Counted from the stretch's first letter, positions 15,945 to 25,924 are shown. The stretch: 64,000 nt of DNA from Paludibacteraceae bacterium (GCA_017542915.1 JAFXWI010000032.1:13788-77787), one strand, 5' to 3'. Made by a program: numbers and translations. The notes: generated by a model from the sequence alone, not told the origin.

Positions 15945-17765
15945 TTAGAATCGGAAGGTAGCGCCCATCAGGAAGTTGATGCCCTGCTCGCGGTAACCGT
16001 AGTAGATCTCGTTCTTGCGGTGCAACCAGTTATTGAGTTGGAAGAAGAGCGTCAAGTTCGGCTTCGTCTCCGGACGGAGGATCTGTTCTCCGTTGCCTTT
16101 CACCTTTAGCTTTTCGTCTTTCACTTTTCCGACCCACATATCGTATTGCAGACCGAGGTTGAGGTTCACTCTCGGAGCGAGAGTATGTTCGCCGTCGGAA
16201 GCCAAAGCTTTGCGGCTACCCTCGAAATGGTTGTCCGAATAGAGCGACCAGTGTTTGTCAATCCGACCGTCTATACGAAGCCCCATCTCCCATTTGGCAC
16301 GGTCATAAACGGTGGTGTCACCTTTCCAGAAATAAGCGTCTCCGTGGAAATGTACGCGTACGATGTCGCGGTAGTGGTAATTGAGTTGACCACCGATCTT
16401 ACCGCGCTGATAATCGGTATGCAGATAGAGGAAATCACCGGGTTTGACCGGCAGGTTAAGCAGTGCATAGTTCGCGCTGTCTGCTGTCGCTACCCAGACA
16501 TCCTCGTGCGTCATATACGCATAGCCTCCGTGCAGCTCGATGAGCAGGTCGCGATGAGGACGGATATGAAATCCGATCTCTGCATCCACCGGCGTATAAG
16601 ATGCCGAGTGAGGCTCTACGATACCGGCATGGATCAGACGGTAGCGGTTCTCCTCCATGTATTCCTGCAGCGAACCCAAACCATGATGACCTTCGATGTC
16701 GGCATAGATAGTGAGCCACTGTTTGGCAACCTGCGCTTCCAAGAAGATGTGCGGCGAGGGAGCAAACGAGACATTCTCTGTGCCGGAGAGGCTGTTCTTG
16801 CCATGACCGATATTGACGTCGAAGTTCACACCCACGTGTACGCGCACGCGCTTTCCTTCATATGCATAATACGGCTCAATGCGGAAATTATGCCTGCTGC
16901 GGTACATGGAGTCGGGGATGACATCGCCCAGCGAACCGAGTTGCAGGAAGTTGTTCTGCACATAAACGACAGCGCCCACATGATGCTCTTCTCTATGCCA
17001 ATTGAACGAACCGTGTGTGCGGATCTGATGCTCGCTCACGGCACCGGGTTTGGAGAACAGTTTATATCCGGTCTGAACCATGTACTGCACATCCTGCTTG
17101 GGGTTCGATTTCACGCCCAAGAACACTTCCGTCGTCCACAGCGCCGTTTTGTCCATCTTGCCGAACGAATGCGGTTTCGGATAAGCTGTGCTGTTCTTTG
17201 CCCAAAGACCGTGGTCTTGGCTGTAGTCGTAGAAATGGCCGTATTTATGGTAGAAAATATTACTGCCGTTGACACCGAAATACAGGTCGCACGTGCTATA
17301 GGTGTGCGTGAAATTGAGTCCCAATTGGGTCTTGCTCAAGGTGGCGAGACCCCATTCTGCCTTATGGTGGGCATAGACATCCAAAATGGAGTTCTTGCCG
17401 TCATCCAGATGATAGCCGAAGTCAAACAAGGTGTTCGGATGACCCAAACCGCCGCGCACATAACCGTTATACCGTTTGCCGGGTTCGAAACGTGTGGGCT
17501 GCGACAGCATCGGCTGAATAGCTGCCTCAGGAGTCATATCCGCCGTATAGGTCGAGTACTCCACCGGCGCAGGTTCAATCGTAGTCTCCACCACAGCCGG
17601 ACGGGTTGAGATCTTGCCTGCGGCCTGAATAACCGGCTGAAAATCACGCTCTACGGTCACGCTGCGGTTCAGCGCTGAGTCGGATTGTGCAAAAGCCGTA
17701 GTGCCGATGATCAACACCATCGTAATAACGTAATAACGTAATGACGTACTAACGAACTTTTTCAT
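15945..17765 (-). CDS. Outer-membrane beta-barrel protein paired with the TPR gene
   Basis: 606 residues with a signal peptide (…TTAFAQ), a short periplasmic N-terminal part containing the VERDFQPVIQAAGKI stretch, and then amphipathic strands typical of a Bacteroidota beta-barrel. The last residue is Phe (LMGATFRF), as in BAM-inserted barrels. It overlaps the TPR gene by 4 bases (ATGA), a pairing I associate with Bacteroidales TPR/barrel modules of unknown function. A heptamer array (16097-16131) encodes the KVKDEKLKVKGN insertion in the C-terminal third, probably an extracellular loop. The signal peptide is itself partly encoded by an octamer array (17721-17754). No TonB box or plug domain is clear, so it is not called a TonB-dependent receptor. 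Confidence 0.7.
   Translation of the reverse strand: MKKFVSTSLRYYVITMVLIIGTTAFAQSDSALNRSVTVERDFQPVIQAAGKISTRPAVVETTIEPAPVEYSTYTADMTPEAAIQPMLSQPTRFEPGKRYNGYVRGGLGHPNTLFDFGYHLDDGKNSILDVYAHHKAEWGLATLSKTQLGLNFTHTYSTCDLYFGVNGSNIFYHKYGHFYDYSQDHGLWAKNSTAYPKPHSFGKMDKTALWTTEVFLGVKSNPKQDVQYMVQTGYKLFSKPGAVSEHQIRTHGSFNWHREEHHVGAVVYVQNNFLQLGSLGDVIPDSMYRSRHNFRIEPYYAYEGKRVRVHVGVNFDVNIGHGKNSLSGTENVSFAPSPHIFLEAQVAKQWLTIYADIEGHHGLGSLQEYMEENRYRLIHAGIVEPHSASYTPVDAEIGFHIRPHRDLLIELHGGYAYMTHEDVWVATADSANYALLNLPVKPGDFLYLHTDYQRGKIGGQLNYHYRDIVRVHFHGDAYFWKGDTTVYDRAKWEMGLRIDGRIDKHWSLYSDNHFEGSRKALASDGEHTLAPRVNLNLGLQYDMWVGKVKDEKLKVKGNGEQILRPETKPNLTLFFQLNNWLHRKNEIYYGYREQGINFLMGATFRF
16097..16131. repeat. In-frame heptamer array (CTTTCAC) in the barrel gene
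   Basis: Five 7-bp units (CTTTCAC, CTTTAGC, TTTTCGT, CTTTCAC, TTTTCCG) encode a lysine-rich insertion on the minus strand. Confidence 0.8.
17721..17754. repeat. Octamer array (CGTAATAA) in the signal peptide of the barrel gene
   Basis: Four 8-bp units encode the SLRYYVIT start of the signal peptide. Three units of the same octamer do the same job in the TPR gene (20686-20709). Confidence 0.85.
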
Positions 17766-20707
17766 AATGAGTCCTCCTCTTCTTTTTCTTCGGTTATCAC
17801 GGGTTTCTCTAATTGATCCAAGGTAGCGATGCGTGCGGTGATGAGCGCAGGGATGTCATCGCCGGTGGAAGTGTAGTTCTGCTGCAAGACGAGCAGGTAT
17901 TGACGCGCTTGGAAGAACTCTCCGCGCTCACGGTTGATGTCGCTCAGCAGAATCAGCGCACGAGCAAGCCAGTACTGCTGCTGTGTGTTCATCTGGGTGA
18001 AGTTCATCACCTCGTCTTCGGCTTCGTTGAGCAGCTGCATCTCGTAGTAGCTCTGTGCCAAGAGGTATTTGGACTCAGCGCCTTGCGCGGTGCGTACATC
18101 GGTAGCGAGGGCAGCCAGATCAGGCTGCGCCTTGAGCCAGTCGCCCATGCCTATATAGGCTTTCGCACGGCAGAAGAGCGCCTCGTTGCGGGTCTCGTCG
18201 TCCACAGGCAGGTCGGTTAAGATCTGCTCTGCGATGTCGATAGTAGCCTGATGACGACCCAGACGCTGTGTGCAGCGCAGGATACCCAGACGCGCTACCG
18301 TGGTGTTTTCGCGGTTAGAGGCAAGGCTGTGCATCCTGTAGAACGCCTCCAACGCACAGGCATAATCGCCTTTGTCAAAACAGATCTCCGCAACGCGTGT
18401 GGTCGCTTCCTCCTGATACGGGTTAGCCGCTGTCTCGGCAAGTACCATGTATTGCGACAGCGCCTCGCTGCTCTTACCCAGACGGTAATATGAATCGGCG
18501 AGGTAGTACCGCGCAGTCGTACAATAACGGCCTCCTGCACAATACATCGTGATGTAGTTGTTCAGGCTGACGGACGCTTTCTGATAATCGGCTTGCATAT
18601 ACTGCATCTCAGCCGCCGCGTAGAGCAGCGAATCCTCCTGCGTAGTGACGTTCATATTCATCTTCGCAAGCTCTTTGGTGTACGCTACATACTCGTCCAC
18701 CTTGCCGTTCTCTACGTAGAGTGCCTGCAACGCATCGAGGGCGGTGTACGCCTCTTCGGTAGCCGGGTATTGCTCTATCGTCGTGCGGTAAGCTGCGATC
18801 GCTTGCTCGTTCTCATGCAGGTTTCGGAACAACATCGCGCGTTCCAGACTCGCTTTGCGAGCCAATGCCGAATGCGGGTACGTAGCCAACAGACGGTCAT
18901 ATGTAGCGATAGCGCTGCGCTCATCATCCATCTGGAGCTGAGCACGAGCAATCTCATACACACCGTCATCCGCATAATCGGATCTCGGGTAACGTTTGAG
19001 TAACTCGCTCAGAACCTGTATCTTATCGGCATACTTATGCTGCAACCCCAGTGCGTAACCGCGTTGGAACAACGCATAATCGGTTCCGGCGCTCTGCAAC
19101 TGACTCACCTGTCCGTAATACGTGATCGCCTGCTGGAACTGACGGTCGTTGAAGAAACAGTCGCCTATTCGGTTCAACGCGTCGGCATAAGTCGGTTCGG
19201 TCGCTTGTGCTTCGTCTATATAGAGCGAGAACGCCTCACGGGCTTTGTCGTATTGACCTTGCGAGAAAGCGCAGTAACCGGCGAGGTAATACGCCATCGC
19301 GTAGTTGCCCGAGTTGCGCACGTCCGGACGGGCAAAGAATGCCTTCAGGTCGTTCTCGCAATCGGCGTAGTTACGCAAGCGGTAATTGGCTTCCGAACGC
19401 AGATAATACGCCTCGGTGGTGTATTGGTCCGACTCATTCTTGTGCTTGATCACTTCGCTGGTCCATTCTACTGCCTGCTGCATCTTGCCTTGCAGGAAAT
19501 GGTCTGCGCCCAATTGGTAACGCAAGTACTGCTTGGTCTGAGCCATCTTCGGCGTCGGGTGCTCGATGGAGTCCAGCGTAGCGATAGCGGCAGCGTAGTT
19601 CTTACTCTGCATCAACGCATCGCTCAGCAGCTGATAGACGCGGTTCTCGTATTTCGAGTCCGGGAAACGGCGCAGGAAATCATTGAACGCGCGCACGGAC
19701 TCACCCAATGCGCTGGAACTCTGGTACGTGCAGAGGGTGTAGTTATAACTTGCCTCCTCGGTCACTTCCGGTGTCAGCTGATAGCTGGCTGCGGCTTGAT
19801 AAGACAACTTCGCTTGCTCAGGCATATGCAGTTTCACATAGGCGTTACCCATCGTCAGACAAGCCGATTCGGACAACACGTCTTTCTCCTGCTTGACCTG
19901 TTTGAGCGATTTGACAGCAGCGTCAAACTCACCCAACTCGTACTCCGCACAACCGAGCATGTACATATCGCTGCGCAGCAACTCCTCTTTCTGCTCCTTG
20001 GCGTTCTTTTGGTACGCGCGAAGGTGCTCCACAGCAGCGCTGTACTCTTTCTTCGCGTAGTGCATTTCGCCTATGATTCGGTGCAACTCGCCGTTATTAG
20101 GGCTCTCGGGATTCTCGCGAAGCAGGTCTTCGGCGCGCGTGCCCGCCTCTTCGTAGTTACCCTGCGCATAGTAAATCTGCGTAATGTAATACGGAACGGT
20201 CTTGTGGTACGCATGGTCGTTCTCTAACTGCAACAGAGCCGGTAGCGCCTTGTCGTAATTGCCCATTTTGTACATACAATACGCGTAGTAATAGTTACCG
20301 CGCGAACTGTAACGGTTGTCCCCTTTGCCCAACTGACCGAAATACACCGACGCACGCTGGTACTCCTGCATCATCAGATATGCGTACCCGCGGTAGAACG
20401 AATAATCGGTCTGGTGAGGACGGCTGAGTGCTTTCGCCTCCACCTGCTCAAGGATCTTGAGACTTTGTTTGTAATGGCCTCTCTCCACTTGCAACACGCC
20501 CTGCATGAATTTCACCTCATCGGCGAAAGTCGTGTATGGGTATGCCTGCAAATATGCCTTCAGGTCGTTTCGTAGCATCTTATCGCGCCCGTCGAAACGA
20601 GCCGACAGAGCCTGAAAACGCTGCTCCATCTCGCTCGTTTGAGCGAAAGAGCCCACGGCGCATAGGCAAAGGCCAATTACAATAACGTAATAACGCAATG
20701 ACGTCAT
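17762..20707 (-). CDS. Periplasmic tetratricopeptide-repeat protein
   Basis: 981 residues: a signal peptide (…AVGSFAQ) and then TPR units almost throughout (for example YAYLMMQEYQRASVYFGQLG, ALNRIGDCFFNDRQFQQAIT, AYIGMGDWLKAQPDLAAL). It is probably a periplasmic scaffold for the barrel protein encoded just downstream with a 4-base overlap. The acidic C-terminus (EEKEEEDSL) is short. The gene follows potD on the same strand after a gap filled by a heptamer array, so it may be co-transcribed with the polyamine transporter, though no functional link is obvious. Confidence 0.8.
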   Translation of the reverse strand: MTSLRYYVIVIGLCLCAVGSFAQTSEMEQRFQALSARFDGRDKMLRNDLKAYLQAYPYTTFADEVKFMQGVLQVERGHYKQSLKILEQVEAKALSRPHQTDYSFYRGYAYLMMQEYQRASVYFGQLGKGDNRYSSRGNYYYAYCMYKMGNYDKALPALLQLENDHAYHKTVPYYITQIYYAQGNYEEAGTRAEDLLRENPESPNNGELHRIIGEMHYAKKEYSAAVEHLRAYQKNAKEQKEELLRSDMYMLGCAEYELGEFDAAVKSLKQVKQEKDVLSESACLTMGNAYVKLHMPEQAKLSYQAAASYQLTPEVTEEASYNYTLCTYQSSSALGESVRAFNDFLRRFPDSKYENRVYQLLSDALMQSKNYAAAIATLDSIEHPTPKMAQTKQYLRYQLGADHFLQGKMQQAVEWTSEVIKHKNESDQYTTEAYYLRSEANYRLRNYADCENDLKAFFARPDVRNSGNYAMAYYLAGYCAFSQGQYDKAREAFSLYIDEAQATEPTYADALNRIGDCFFNDRQFQQAITYYGQVSQLQSAGTDYALFQRGYALGLQHKYADKIQVLSELLKRYPRSDYADDGVYEIARAQLQMDDERSAIATYDRLLATYPHSALARKASLERAMLFRNLHENEQAIAAYRTTIEQYPATEEAYTALDALQALYVENGKVDEYVAYTKELAKMNMNVTTQEDSLLYAAAEMQYMQADYQKASVSLNNYITMYCAGGRYCTTARYYLADSYYRLGKSSEALSQYMVLAETAANPYQEEATTRVAEICFDKGDYACALEAFYRMHSLASNRENTTVARLGILRCTQRLGRHQATIDIAEQILTDLPVDDETRNEALFCRAKAYIGMGDWLKAQPDLAALATDVRTAQGAESKYLLAQSYYEMQLLNEAEDEVMNFTQMNTQQQYWLARALILLSDINRERGEFFQARQYLLVLQQNYTSTGDDIPALITARIATLDQLEKPVITEEKEEEDSL

Positions 20708-20709
20708 AA
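20686..20709. repeat. Octamer array (CGTAATAA family) in the TPR gene signal peptide
   Basis: Three 8-bp units cover the start codon region and encode MTSLRYYVIV. They are homologous to the array at 17721-17754. Confidence 0.8.
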
Positions 20710-20710
20710 C

Positions 20711-20745
20711 GAATTTTGAATTCTTAATTCTTAATTTTTAATTTA
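20711..20745. repeat. Heptamer array (TAATTTT family) filling the potD-TPR gap
   Basis: Five 7-bp units (GAATTTT, GAATTCT, TAATTCT, TAATTTT, TAATTTA) occupy nearly the whole 39-base intergenic gap. Confidence 0.85.
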
Positions 20746-20746
20746 A

Positions 20747-21991
20747 TTAGCGTGCTAATTTGATCTCATTCCACATCTCCAAAAGCATCTCTTGTGCGTC
20801 TCCTGCATCGTGCATGAGTGCGCAACGGTCGATGATGCTCTTGTCGGCATAATAAACAGGGTTGAGATGCAGCGCGTGAGGATCTAACATTTCGCCCTCC
20901 ACCTCGATCGGCTCCTCGCCGAAGAAATAGGAAGCATCTACGGTCTCAGGCCACTCTTCCTCGTCGTTCTGGTCAGCCAATACCTCTGCAGCGGCTAACT
21001 CGCCTCCGGCACAGCTCACGTAACCGATCTCGGTCATGTTTGCCAACGCATTGTCCGCACGGCACATGTAGTCGATGAAATAAGTAGCGGCTTTCACGTT
21101 CTTCGCATATTTCGGGATAACCCATCCGTCAAACCACACGTTCGAACCCTCTTGCGGAACGATGTAATCGAGCATCACGCCCATCTCTGCTGCCTCTTCG
21201 ATAGCGAACTGTGCATCGCCGGACCAGCTCAGGTTCAACCATGCTTTGCCTTTGGTCATCTCCTCTTTGCCGAAGTCTACTTCCCATCCGCAAACCTGTT
21301 TCTTAGCGCGCAGCAGGATGTCTTTCACAGCAGCTACACGCTCCGGAGTGATGTTACGAACGAGCTCGTTGCGATCCACTTCGCCTTTCTCGATCTGATC
21401 TGCAAAAGCGTACAATACCAATACCGAATATACATCGCGGAACGCATCTTTCATCAGAATACGGTTCTCGAATTTCGGATCGAGCACAGCTGCCCAGCTC
21501 TGCAGATCCTCGCGGTTCACATACTGCGGGTTATAGATGAAACCGGTGGTTCCCCACATGTAACCAACGGTGTAATCGCTCACATTCACATCATCGCTCG
21601 GAGCCATCTGTTGGAACTTGTCGCGCACGAACGGAGAGATGTTGTCGAAATAACGAATACTGTCCGCAATCAGCTCTTTCTGAATAGGAATGAGCAGGTT
21701 TTTCTTCAGCATTCGCTCGATGATGTACTCCGACGGACAGAACACGTCGTAATCCTCGTGTCCCACTTCGATCTTCGTCAGAGCGGTCTCGTTGATGTCA
21801 AATGTCTCGTAAACGAGTTCTACTTTCTCGCCCGTCTGGTCGAAATACCACTGTTCGAAATTGTTCTTGACGTCCTCGTCAATGTAATCCGCCCAGTTCA
21901 ACACTTTGAGTTGATGTGTACGGTCCGAACCGCCGCAGGAACTCAGTACGATGGCTAACACAGCCAATACAGAAACAAAGATTTTTTTCAT
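20747..21991 (-). CDS. potD: Spermidine/putrescine ABC transporter substrate-binding lipoprotein
   Basis: 414 residues. A lipoprotein signal with lipobox VLSSC is followed by the PotD-type start LKVLNWADYIDEDV. The body carries the expected bilobed-binding-protein features (YDVFCPSEYIIERM, GYMWGTTGFIYNPQYV, LNLSWSGDAQFAIEEA). It captures polyamine in the periplasm and delivers it to PotBC. It is the last transporter gene of the potABCD order, 33 bases after potC. Confidence 0.93.
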   Translation of the reverse strand: MKKIFVSVLAVLAIVLSSCGGSDRTHQLKVLNWADYIDEDVKNNFEQWYFDQTGEKVELVYETFDINETALTKIEVGHEDYDVFCPSEYIIERMLKKNLLIPIQKELIADSIRYFDNISPFVRDKFQQMAPSDDVNVSDYTVGYMWGTTGFIYNPQYVNREDLQSWAAVLDPKFENRILMKDAFRDVYSVLVLYAFADQIEKGEVDRNELVRNITPERVAAVKDILLRAKKQVCGWEVDFGKEEMTKGKAWLNLSWSGDAQFAIEEAAEMGVMLDYIVPQEGSNVWFDGWVIPKYAKNVKAATYFIDYMCRADNALANMTEIGYVSCAGGELAAAEVLADQNDEEEWPETVDASYFFGEEPIEVEGEMLDPHALHLNPVYYADKSIIDRCALMHDAGDAQEMLLEMWNEIKLAR

Positions 21992-22024
21992 TGATGTAAT
22001 AAATATGTTTGTTTGGGTAATTAA

Positions 22025-23380
22025 TTAATCTTCCTCTTTCCGGTTACGGAAATTGATATAAACAAGCACCGCTAACATCACCAACAGGATGATGGTGAAC
22101 AACGGTCGCAACTCCGGTGTCAAACCGCCCTTACGCGCGTCGGAATAGATGAACGTACTCAGCGTCTCTAATCCGCCGCTGCCTTTGGTAAAGAACGTCA
22201 CTCCGAAATCGTCCACACTCAGCGTCAACGCCAAGATGAATCCGCTCAGCATGCCCGGCCATAACTCCGGTAACATCACCATGCGCAGCGCTTGACCCGG
22301 CGTAGCGCCTAAGTCCAAAGCCGCCTCGTACGTGTTCGGGTTCATCCTGCTCAACCTCGGCAGCACGCTTAACACCACGTACGGCGTGCAGAACACCACA
22401 TGAGCGATGCACACGGTTGCCAAACCCTGACTCATGCCCAATGCCACGAACAGCAGGAAAAGCGAGATACCCGTGATAATATCGGGGTTGATCATCGGCA
22501 CGGAGTTCAGGAAACTAACCGCCTTGCGGCTTCTGGCACGCATGTTATAGATGCCGATAGCAGCTAAGGTGCCCAATATCGTCGAGCACACTGCCGCCAC
22601 TAACGCAATCACCAAGGTGTACCACATAGCGCTGTTCAGACCCGCATCGGCTTTGCCGGTAAACAGGTTCGCATACAGCTCCATCGAGAACCCTGTCCAG
22701 TTGCCCAACACCTTGCTCTTCGTGAACGAGAACACGGCAATCAGCGCAATCGGAGCATACAACACCAACAGCAGCAACCATAAGTACAGCTGCGAGGTAT
22801 AGTGTCTTCTCATGCCTAATCTTTTGCGCCGCAAGATCTCCTGCTCCACAGCGCTCAAGTTCTTCTCCTTGCGCCGCTCGATATACAGGTAACAGCCGTA
22901 GATAGCTGTTCCGACCAGCAGCAGTCCTGCGAAAAGCCACCAAATCCAACCTCGGCTGTGACGCACATCCACCGTCTCGTGCAGATAGTTCTCAAAGGTC
23001 TTATACGCGTTCTGAACCAAGGTCCGTTGTGCACGGTTCTTGATCTCTTTGCTGTTCTTCCAAACCGTCCAATGCACGCCGTTCGGATCATCGTATTGGT
23101 ACACTTCCGCAAATCCCGTTACTGCCTCTCCGTTCGTGAAGACGAAGTCAAAGGAGTCCTTTGTACTTTGTACATTGTACATCGTACATTGTACCTTTAT
23201 ATTGACTTTCTCCCCTTGATAACTCTCCGGGAACTCCGTCAATACCGTGTTCTCACCCATCGTTCCAACTTTCAGTTCATATGTCAGATTCGATTGCGCG
23301 AAGACGCATGTACACCATAACGTCAGGCAAGCGATGAGAATAATTTTGAATTTTGAATTTTTAATTTTTAATTCTCTCAT
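22025..23380 (-). CDS. potC: Polyamine ABC permease PotC with a 190-residue N-terminal extension
   Basis: 451 residues. The last ~262 (from the internal Met at residue 190, position 22813) are a normal PotC: six transmembrane helices and the EAA loop (EAALDLGATPGQALRMVMLP). In front is an additional region: a signal-like helix, a ~110-residue periplasmic domain of no recognised family, a transmembrane helix (~146-167) and a charged linker. The start at 23380 is supported by the 4-base ATGA overlap with potB. Two heptamer arrays lie in the extension, at 23341-23375 (residues 2-13) and 23160-23194 (KVQCTMYNVQSTK). The extension may be a fused accessory gene. Confidence 0.85.
   Translation of the reverse strand: MRELKIKNSKFKIILIACLTLWCTCVFAQSNLTYELKVGTMGENTVLTEFPESYQGEKVNIKVQCTMYNVQSTKDSFDFVFTNGEAVTGFAEVYQYDDPNGVHWTVWKNSKEIKNRAQRTLVQNAYKTFENYLHETVDVRHSRGWIWWLFAGLLLVGTAIYGCYLYIERRKEKNLSAVEQEILRRKRLGMRRHYTSQLYLWLLLLVLYAPIALIAVFSFTKSKVLGNWTGFSMELYANLFTGKADAGLNSAMWYTLVIALVAAVCSTILGTLAAIGIYNMRARSRKAVSFLNSVPMINPDIITGISLFLLFVALGMSQGLATVCIAHVVFCTPYVVLSVLPRLSRMNPNTYEAALDLGATPGQALRMVMLPELWPGMLSGFILALTLSVDDFGVTFFTKGSGGLETLSTFIYSDARKGGLTPELRPLFTIILLVMLAVLVYINFRNRKEED
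23160..23194. repeat. In-frame heptamer array (TTTGTAC/ATTGTAC) in potC
   Basis: Five 7-bp units (TTTGTAC twice, ATTGTAC, ATCGTAC, ATTGTAC) lie inside the periplasmic extension. Confidence 0.9.
23341..23375. repeat. In-frame heptamer array (TAATTTT/GAATTTT) at the potC start
   Basis: Five 7-bp units encode the ELKIKNSKFKI beginning of the protein; the start codon (23378-23380) directly adjoins the array. Confidence 0.9.
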
Positions 23381-24177
23381 ACCAGCCCCCCTCCTTTCTC
23401 TTCTCCTTCGCTACCATTATCCCCGAAGAACGATGTCAAACCGATAATTATCAATAGTACCAGACTCAACACCGCTCCGTAGTTCAGCAGATCGGTAGTG
23501 GTGATGTAGTCCTGTATCAGAGAACCGAACAACTTAATGTTGTTATGCGTCAGCAGTTCCGCGATCGCGAACGTCGAAACGGTCGGCATGAACACCATCA
23601 CAATACCGCTATACACGCCCGGCATTGACAGCGGAACGATCACTTTCCAGAAACTCTGCCATTTGCTCGCACCTAAGTCCTGAGCCGCCTCTACCAGCGA
23701 GTTGTCCATCTTCTGCAAGGTGTTGTAGATCGGGTAAATCATAAACGGCAGGTAGTCGTAGCACAAACCGAACAACAGCGCACCTTCGCCCAACGGCAGG
23801 CCGCACATGTTAAACAGTTCGACCGTAGCTACCGTACGCAGCAGAAAATTGATCCACATCGGCAGAATAAACAGCATCGCCATCACTTTCGGCGTCTTGA
23901 AATCCTCTTGCGCCATGATATACGCGGCCGGATAACCGATCAGCAGGCAGATAGCCGTATTGAAAACAGCAATCATCAGCGAGTACAGAAAAGTCTGTAT
24001 CGCCTCGCTGTGCGTAAAAAACTTCGCAAAGTTATGGAGCGTAAAATGACCGTGAATATCCGTAAACGCATATACTCCGACCAAGATCAGAGGCAGCACT
24101 ACGAACATCGCCATAAACGCCACATAAGGCCAAGCCCATGTTCTCCGCGAAGAAAATATCTGAATCAGTTTACTCAT
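23377..24177 (-). CDS. potB: Polyamine ABC transporter permease
   Basis: 266 residues from the ATG at 24177 (MSKLIQIFSS). A farther upstream ATG would start inside a repeat array and is not preferred. Six transmembrane segments and the conserved permease loop EAAQDLGASKWQSFWKVIVP that contacts the ATPase are present. It pairs with PotC to form the membrane channel. It overlaps potC by 4 bases and follows potA after a 31-base gap. Confidence 0.92.
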   Translation of the reverse strand: MSKLIQIFSSRRTWAWPYVAFMAMFVVLPLILVGVYAFTDIHGHFTLHNFAKFFTHSEAIQTFLYSLMIAVFNTAICLLIGYPAAYIMAQEDFKTPKVMAMLFILPMWINFLLRTVATVELFNMCGLPLGEGALLFGLCYDYLPFMIYPIYNTLQKMDNSLVEAAQDLGASKWQSFWKVIVPLSMPGVYSGIVMVFMPTVSTFAIAELLTHNNIKLFGSLIQDYITTTDLLNYGAVLSLVLLIIIGLTSFFGDNGSEGEEKGGGLV

Positions 24178-24183
24178 TTGTAA

Positions 24184-24218
24184 AATGTCAAATTTCAAAT
24201 GTCAAATATCAAATATCA
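24184..24218. repeat. Heptamer array (AATGTCA/AATATCA) across the potA stop codon
   Basis: Five 7-bp units fill the potA-potB gap and include the potA stop codon. Confidence 0.9.
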
Positions 24219-25699
24219 GCTTTGCTGATCAGAATCTCCGTCTTCGGAATCACAATTCCCACACGGTCGCCATCGTCCCACACATCATTCGTGTTCACAT
24301 ACAGGTCGTGACCCTCATCCGTACGGATCGTCAGATGGTAATGATTGCCCTTGTACAGGATGAAATGTACTTCACCCGACAACTTACCTTCTTCCTCGTA
24401 GTCCTGCAAGTCAATCGACCTGAACGGCACACGTACCTGCACTTTCTCTCCGGGCTCCAGACCCTCGATCTGTTTGGGCAGCACTTCCCAGTCGGCATCA
24501 ATAAAACGCACCTTGCCGTTCTTGGTCACTTCGCCCTCGAAATAGTTGTACAGATAGTGCTCTTTCTTCATGATCTGTATATCCTCGGGACGAACCAGCA
24601 TTCCCACTTGTGTGCCCGGCAGGTACTCGTGGTAGTCCTGAATCAGGAACTCATATCCGTCCGGCGTCAATACACGCATCTCGTAGTGTACACCCTTGAA
24701 AATACAGGTTTGCACTTCACCATACCATTTCGTGAACTTCCCTTTCGGCACTCTGTCCTCTTCATCCAAATCCGCCTGAGAAGCCGCGTCAGGACCATTG
24801 TCCTTTGTACTTTGTACATTGTCCCCTTGTACTTTCCAGAGGTAAATATCCTCCGGTCTGATCACTACATCCACCGGATTGTTCTCGCCAAAACCTGTGT
24901 CGATACAATCGAACACCTGTCCGCAGAACTGTACTTTCTTGTCTTTGATCATCGTGCCGCTCAGGATGTTGCTCTCACCGATAAAATCGGCTACAAAGCA
25001 GTTCTGCGGCTCGTTGTAAATATCTGTCGGAGTACCGATTTGTTGGATCTTTCCTTCGCTCATCACCACCACACGGTCGCTCAGCGTCAACGCCTCTTCT
25101 TGGTCGTGGGTGACGTAAATAAAGGTGATTCCCAATTCTTCATGCAGCTCTTTCAACTCGATCTGCATATCGTGGCGCATCTTCAAATCCAGAGCGCTCA
25201 AGGGTTCATCTAACAGCAACACTTCCGGCTTGTTCACGATCGCACGAGCAATCGCTACACGTTGCTGCTGTCCGCCGCTCAAGGTATCTACCTTGCGTTC
25301 TTCATAACCCGTCAGGTTCGCCATCTTCAGTGCTTGACGCACTTTCTTTTTGATGGTCGCTGGGTCTTCTTTCTTCAGCTTCAAACCGAAGGCGACGTTG
25401 TTAAATACATTCAAATGCGGGAAGAGGGCGTATTTCTGAAATACGGTGTTTACCGGACGCTGGTAAGGAGGAGTCTTTGTGACATCTTCGCCTTTGAGCA
25501 GGATCTCGCCTGAACTGGCGACTTGAAAACCTGCTATACAGCGCAGTAACGTTGTTTTTCCGCAGCCCGAAGGGCCTAAAATGGTGACGAACTCGCCTTT
25601 TTTCACTTGAAGGCTCACGTCGTTGAGTGCGAACTTACCGTCCTCGAATTGTTTCGAGACATGGTTCACCTCAATAATGTACTCTGGATTCTTTGCCAT
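24209..25699 (-). CDS. potA: Polyamine ABC transporter ATP-binding protein, long form
   Basis: 496 residues, against about 370-380 for typical PotA. Walker [10 protein letters not shown] (42-50), signature LSGGQ (140-144), Walker B LLLDEP and the H-loop His198 are intact. After the ATPase come two TOBE-like beta domains (…[15 protein letters not shown] and [14 protein letters not shown]) and a third beta-rich segment to the end, which accounts for the extra length. A heptamer array (24796-24838) is inserted in frame in the first TOBE region ([14 protein letters not shown]). The first gene of the operon, behind the promoter at 25925-25956. Confidence 0.93.
   Translation of the reverse strand: MAKNPEYIIEVNHVSKQFEDGKFALNDVSLQVKKGEFVTILGPSGCGKTTLLRCIAGFQVASSGEILLKGEDVTKTPPYQRPVNTVFQKYALFPHLNVFNNVAFGLKLKKEDPATIKKKVRQALKMANLTGYEERKVDTLSGGQQQRVAIARAIVNKPEVLLLDEPLSALDLKMRHDMQIELKELHEELGITFIYVTHDQEEALTLSDRVVVMSEGKIQQIGTPTDIYNEPQNCFVADFIGESNILSGTMIKDKKVQFCGQVFDCIDTGFGENNPVDVVIRPEDIYLWKVQGDNVQSTKDNGPDAASQADLDEEDRVPKGKFTKWYGEVQTCIFKGVHYEMRVLTPDGYEFLIQDYHEYLPGTQVGMLVRPEDIQIMKKEHYLYNYFEGEVTKNGKVRFIDADWEVLPKQIEGLEPGEKVQVRVPFRSIDLQDYEEEGKLSGEVHFILYKGNHYHLTIRTDEGHDLYVNTNDVWDDGDRVGIVIPKTEILISKADI
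24796..24838. repeat. In-frame heptamer array (CTTTGTA/CATTGTC) in potA
   Basis: About six 7-bp units of the same family as in potC and the giant surface protein; they encode the [14 protein letters not shown] segment. Confidence 0.85.
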
Positions 25700-25788
25700 T
25701 TCTTCAATTGATTTGTCCTACCGGACTCAGATCGGATTGCGATACTCTCGGTCAATCATAAAAATCTTTTTTGGTTAATACTTATTGT

Positions 25789-25880
25789 TAACGTTTCGTC
25801 TTACAAAACCTCGTAACGTTTCGTTTACGAAACCATTTTAACGTTTTAACGTCGCTTGCGACCATTTTAACTATTTAACG
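25789..25880. repeat. AACG-rich imperfect repeats in the potA leader
   Basis: TAACGTTTCGT occurs twice (25789-25799, 25814-25824), followed by TTTTAACG units. This lies in the ~225-base untranslated leader of potA, between its promoter and start codon. I see no riboswitch I can name in the leader. Confidence 0.5.
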
Positions 25881-25924
25881 CGCACGCAGTGCGCCTATTC
25901 GCGCATACTTACGCAATTTGGGCA

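Noticed and set aside
16146..17609. A 487-codon plus-strand frame opposite the outer-membrane barrel gene
   Set aside because: Antisense to a gene with clear signal peptide and barrel features; no start signals or homologous motifs.
15945..17765. TonB-dependent receptor call for the barrel protein
   Set aside because: No plug domain or TonB box could be seen; the length and N-terminus fit the TPR-paired barrel group better.
19037..20227. A 396-codon plus-strand frame opposite the TPR gene, and similar frames opposite potA (24185-25213) and a ketosynthase (39165-40142)
   Set aside because: All are mirrors of well-supported coding genes without features of their own.
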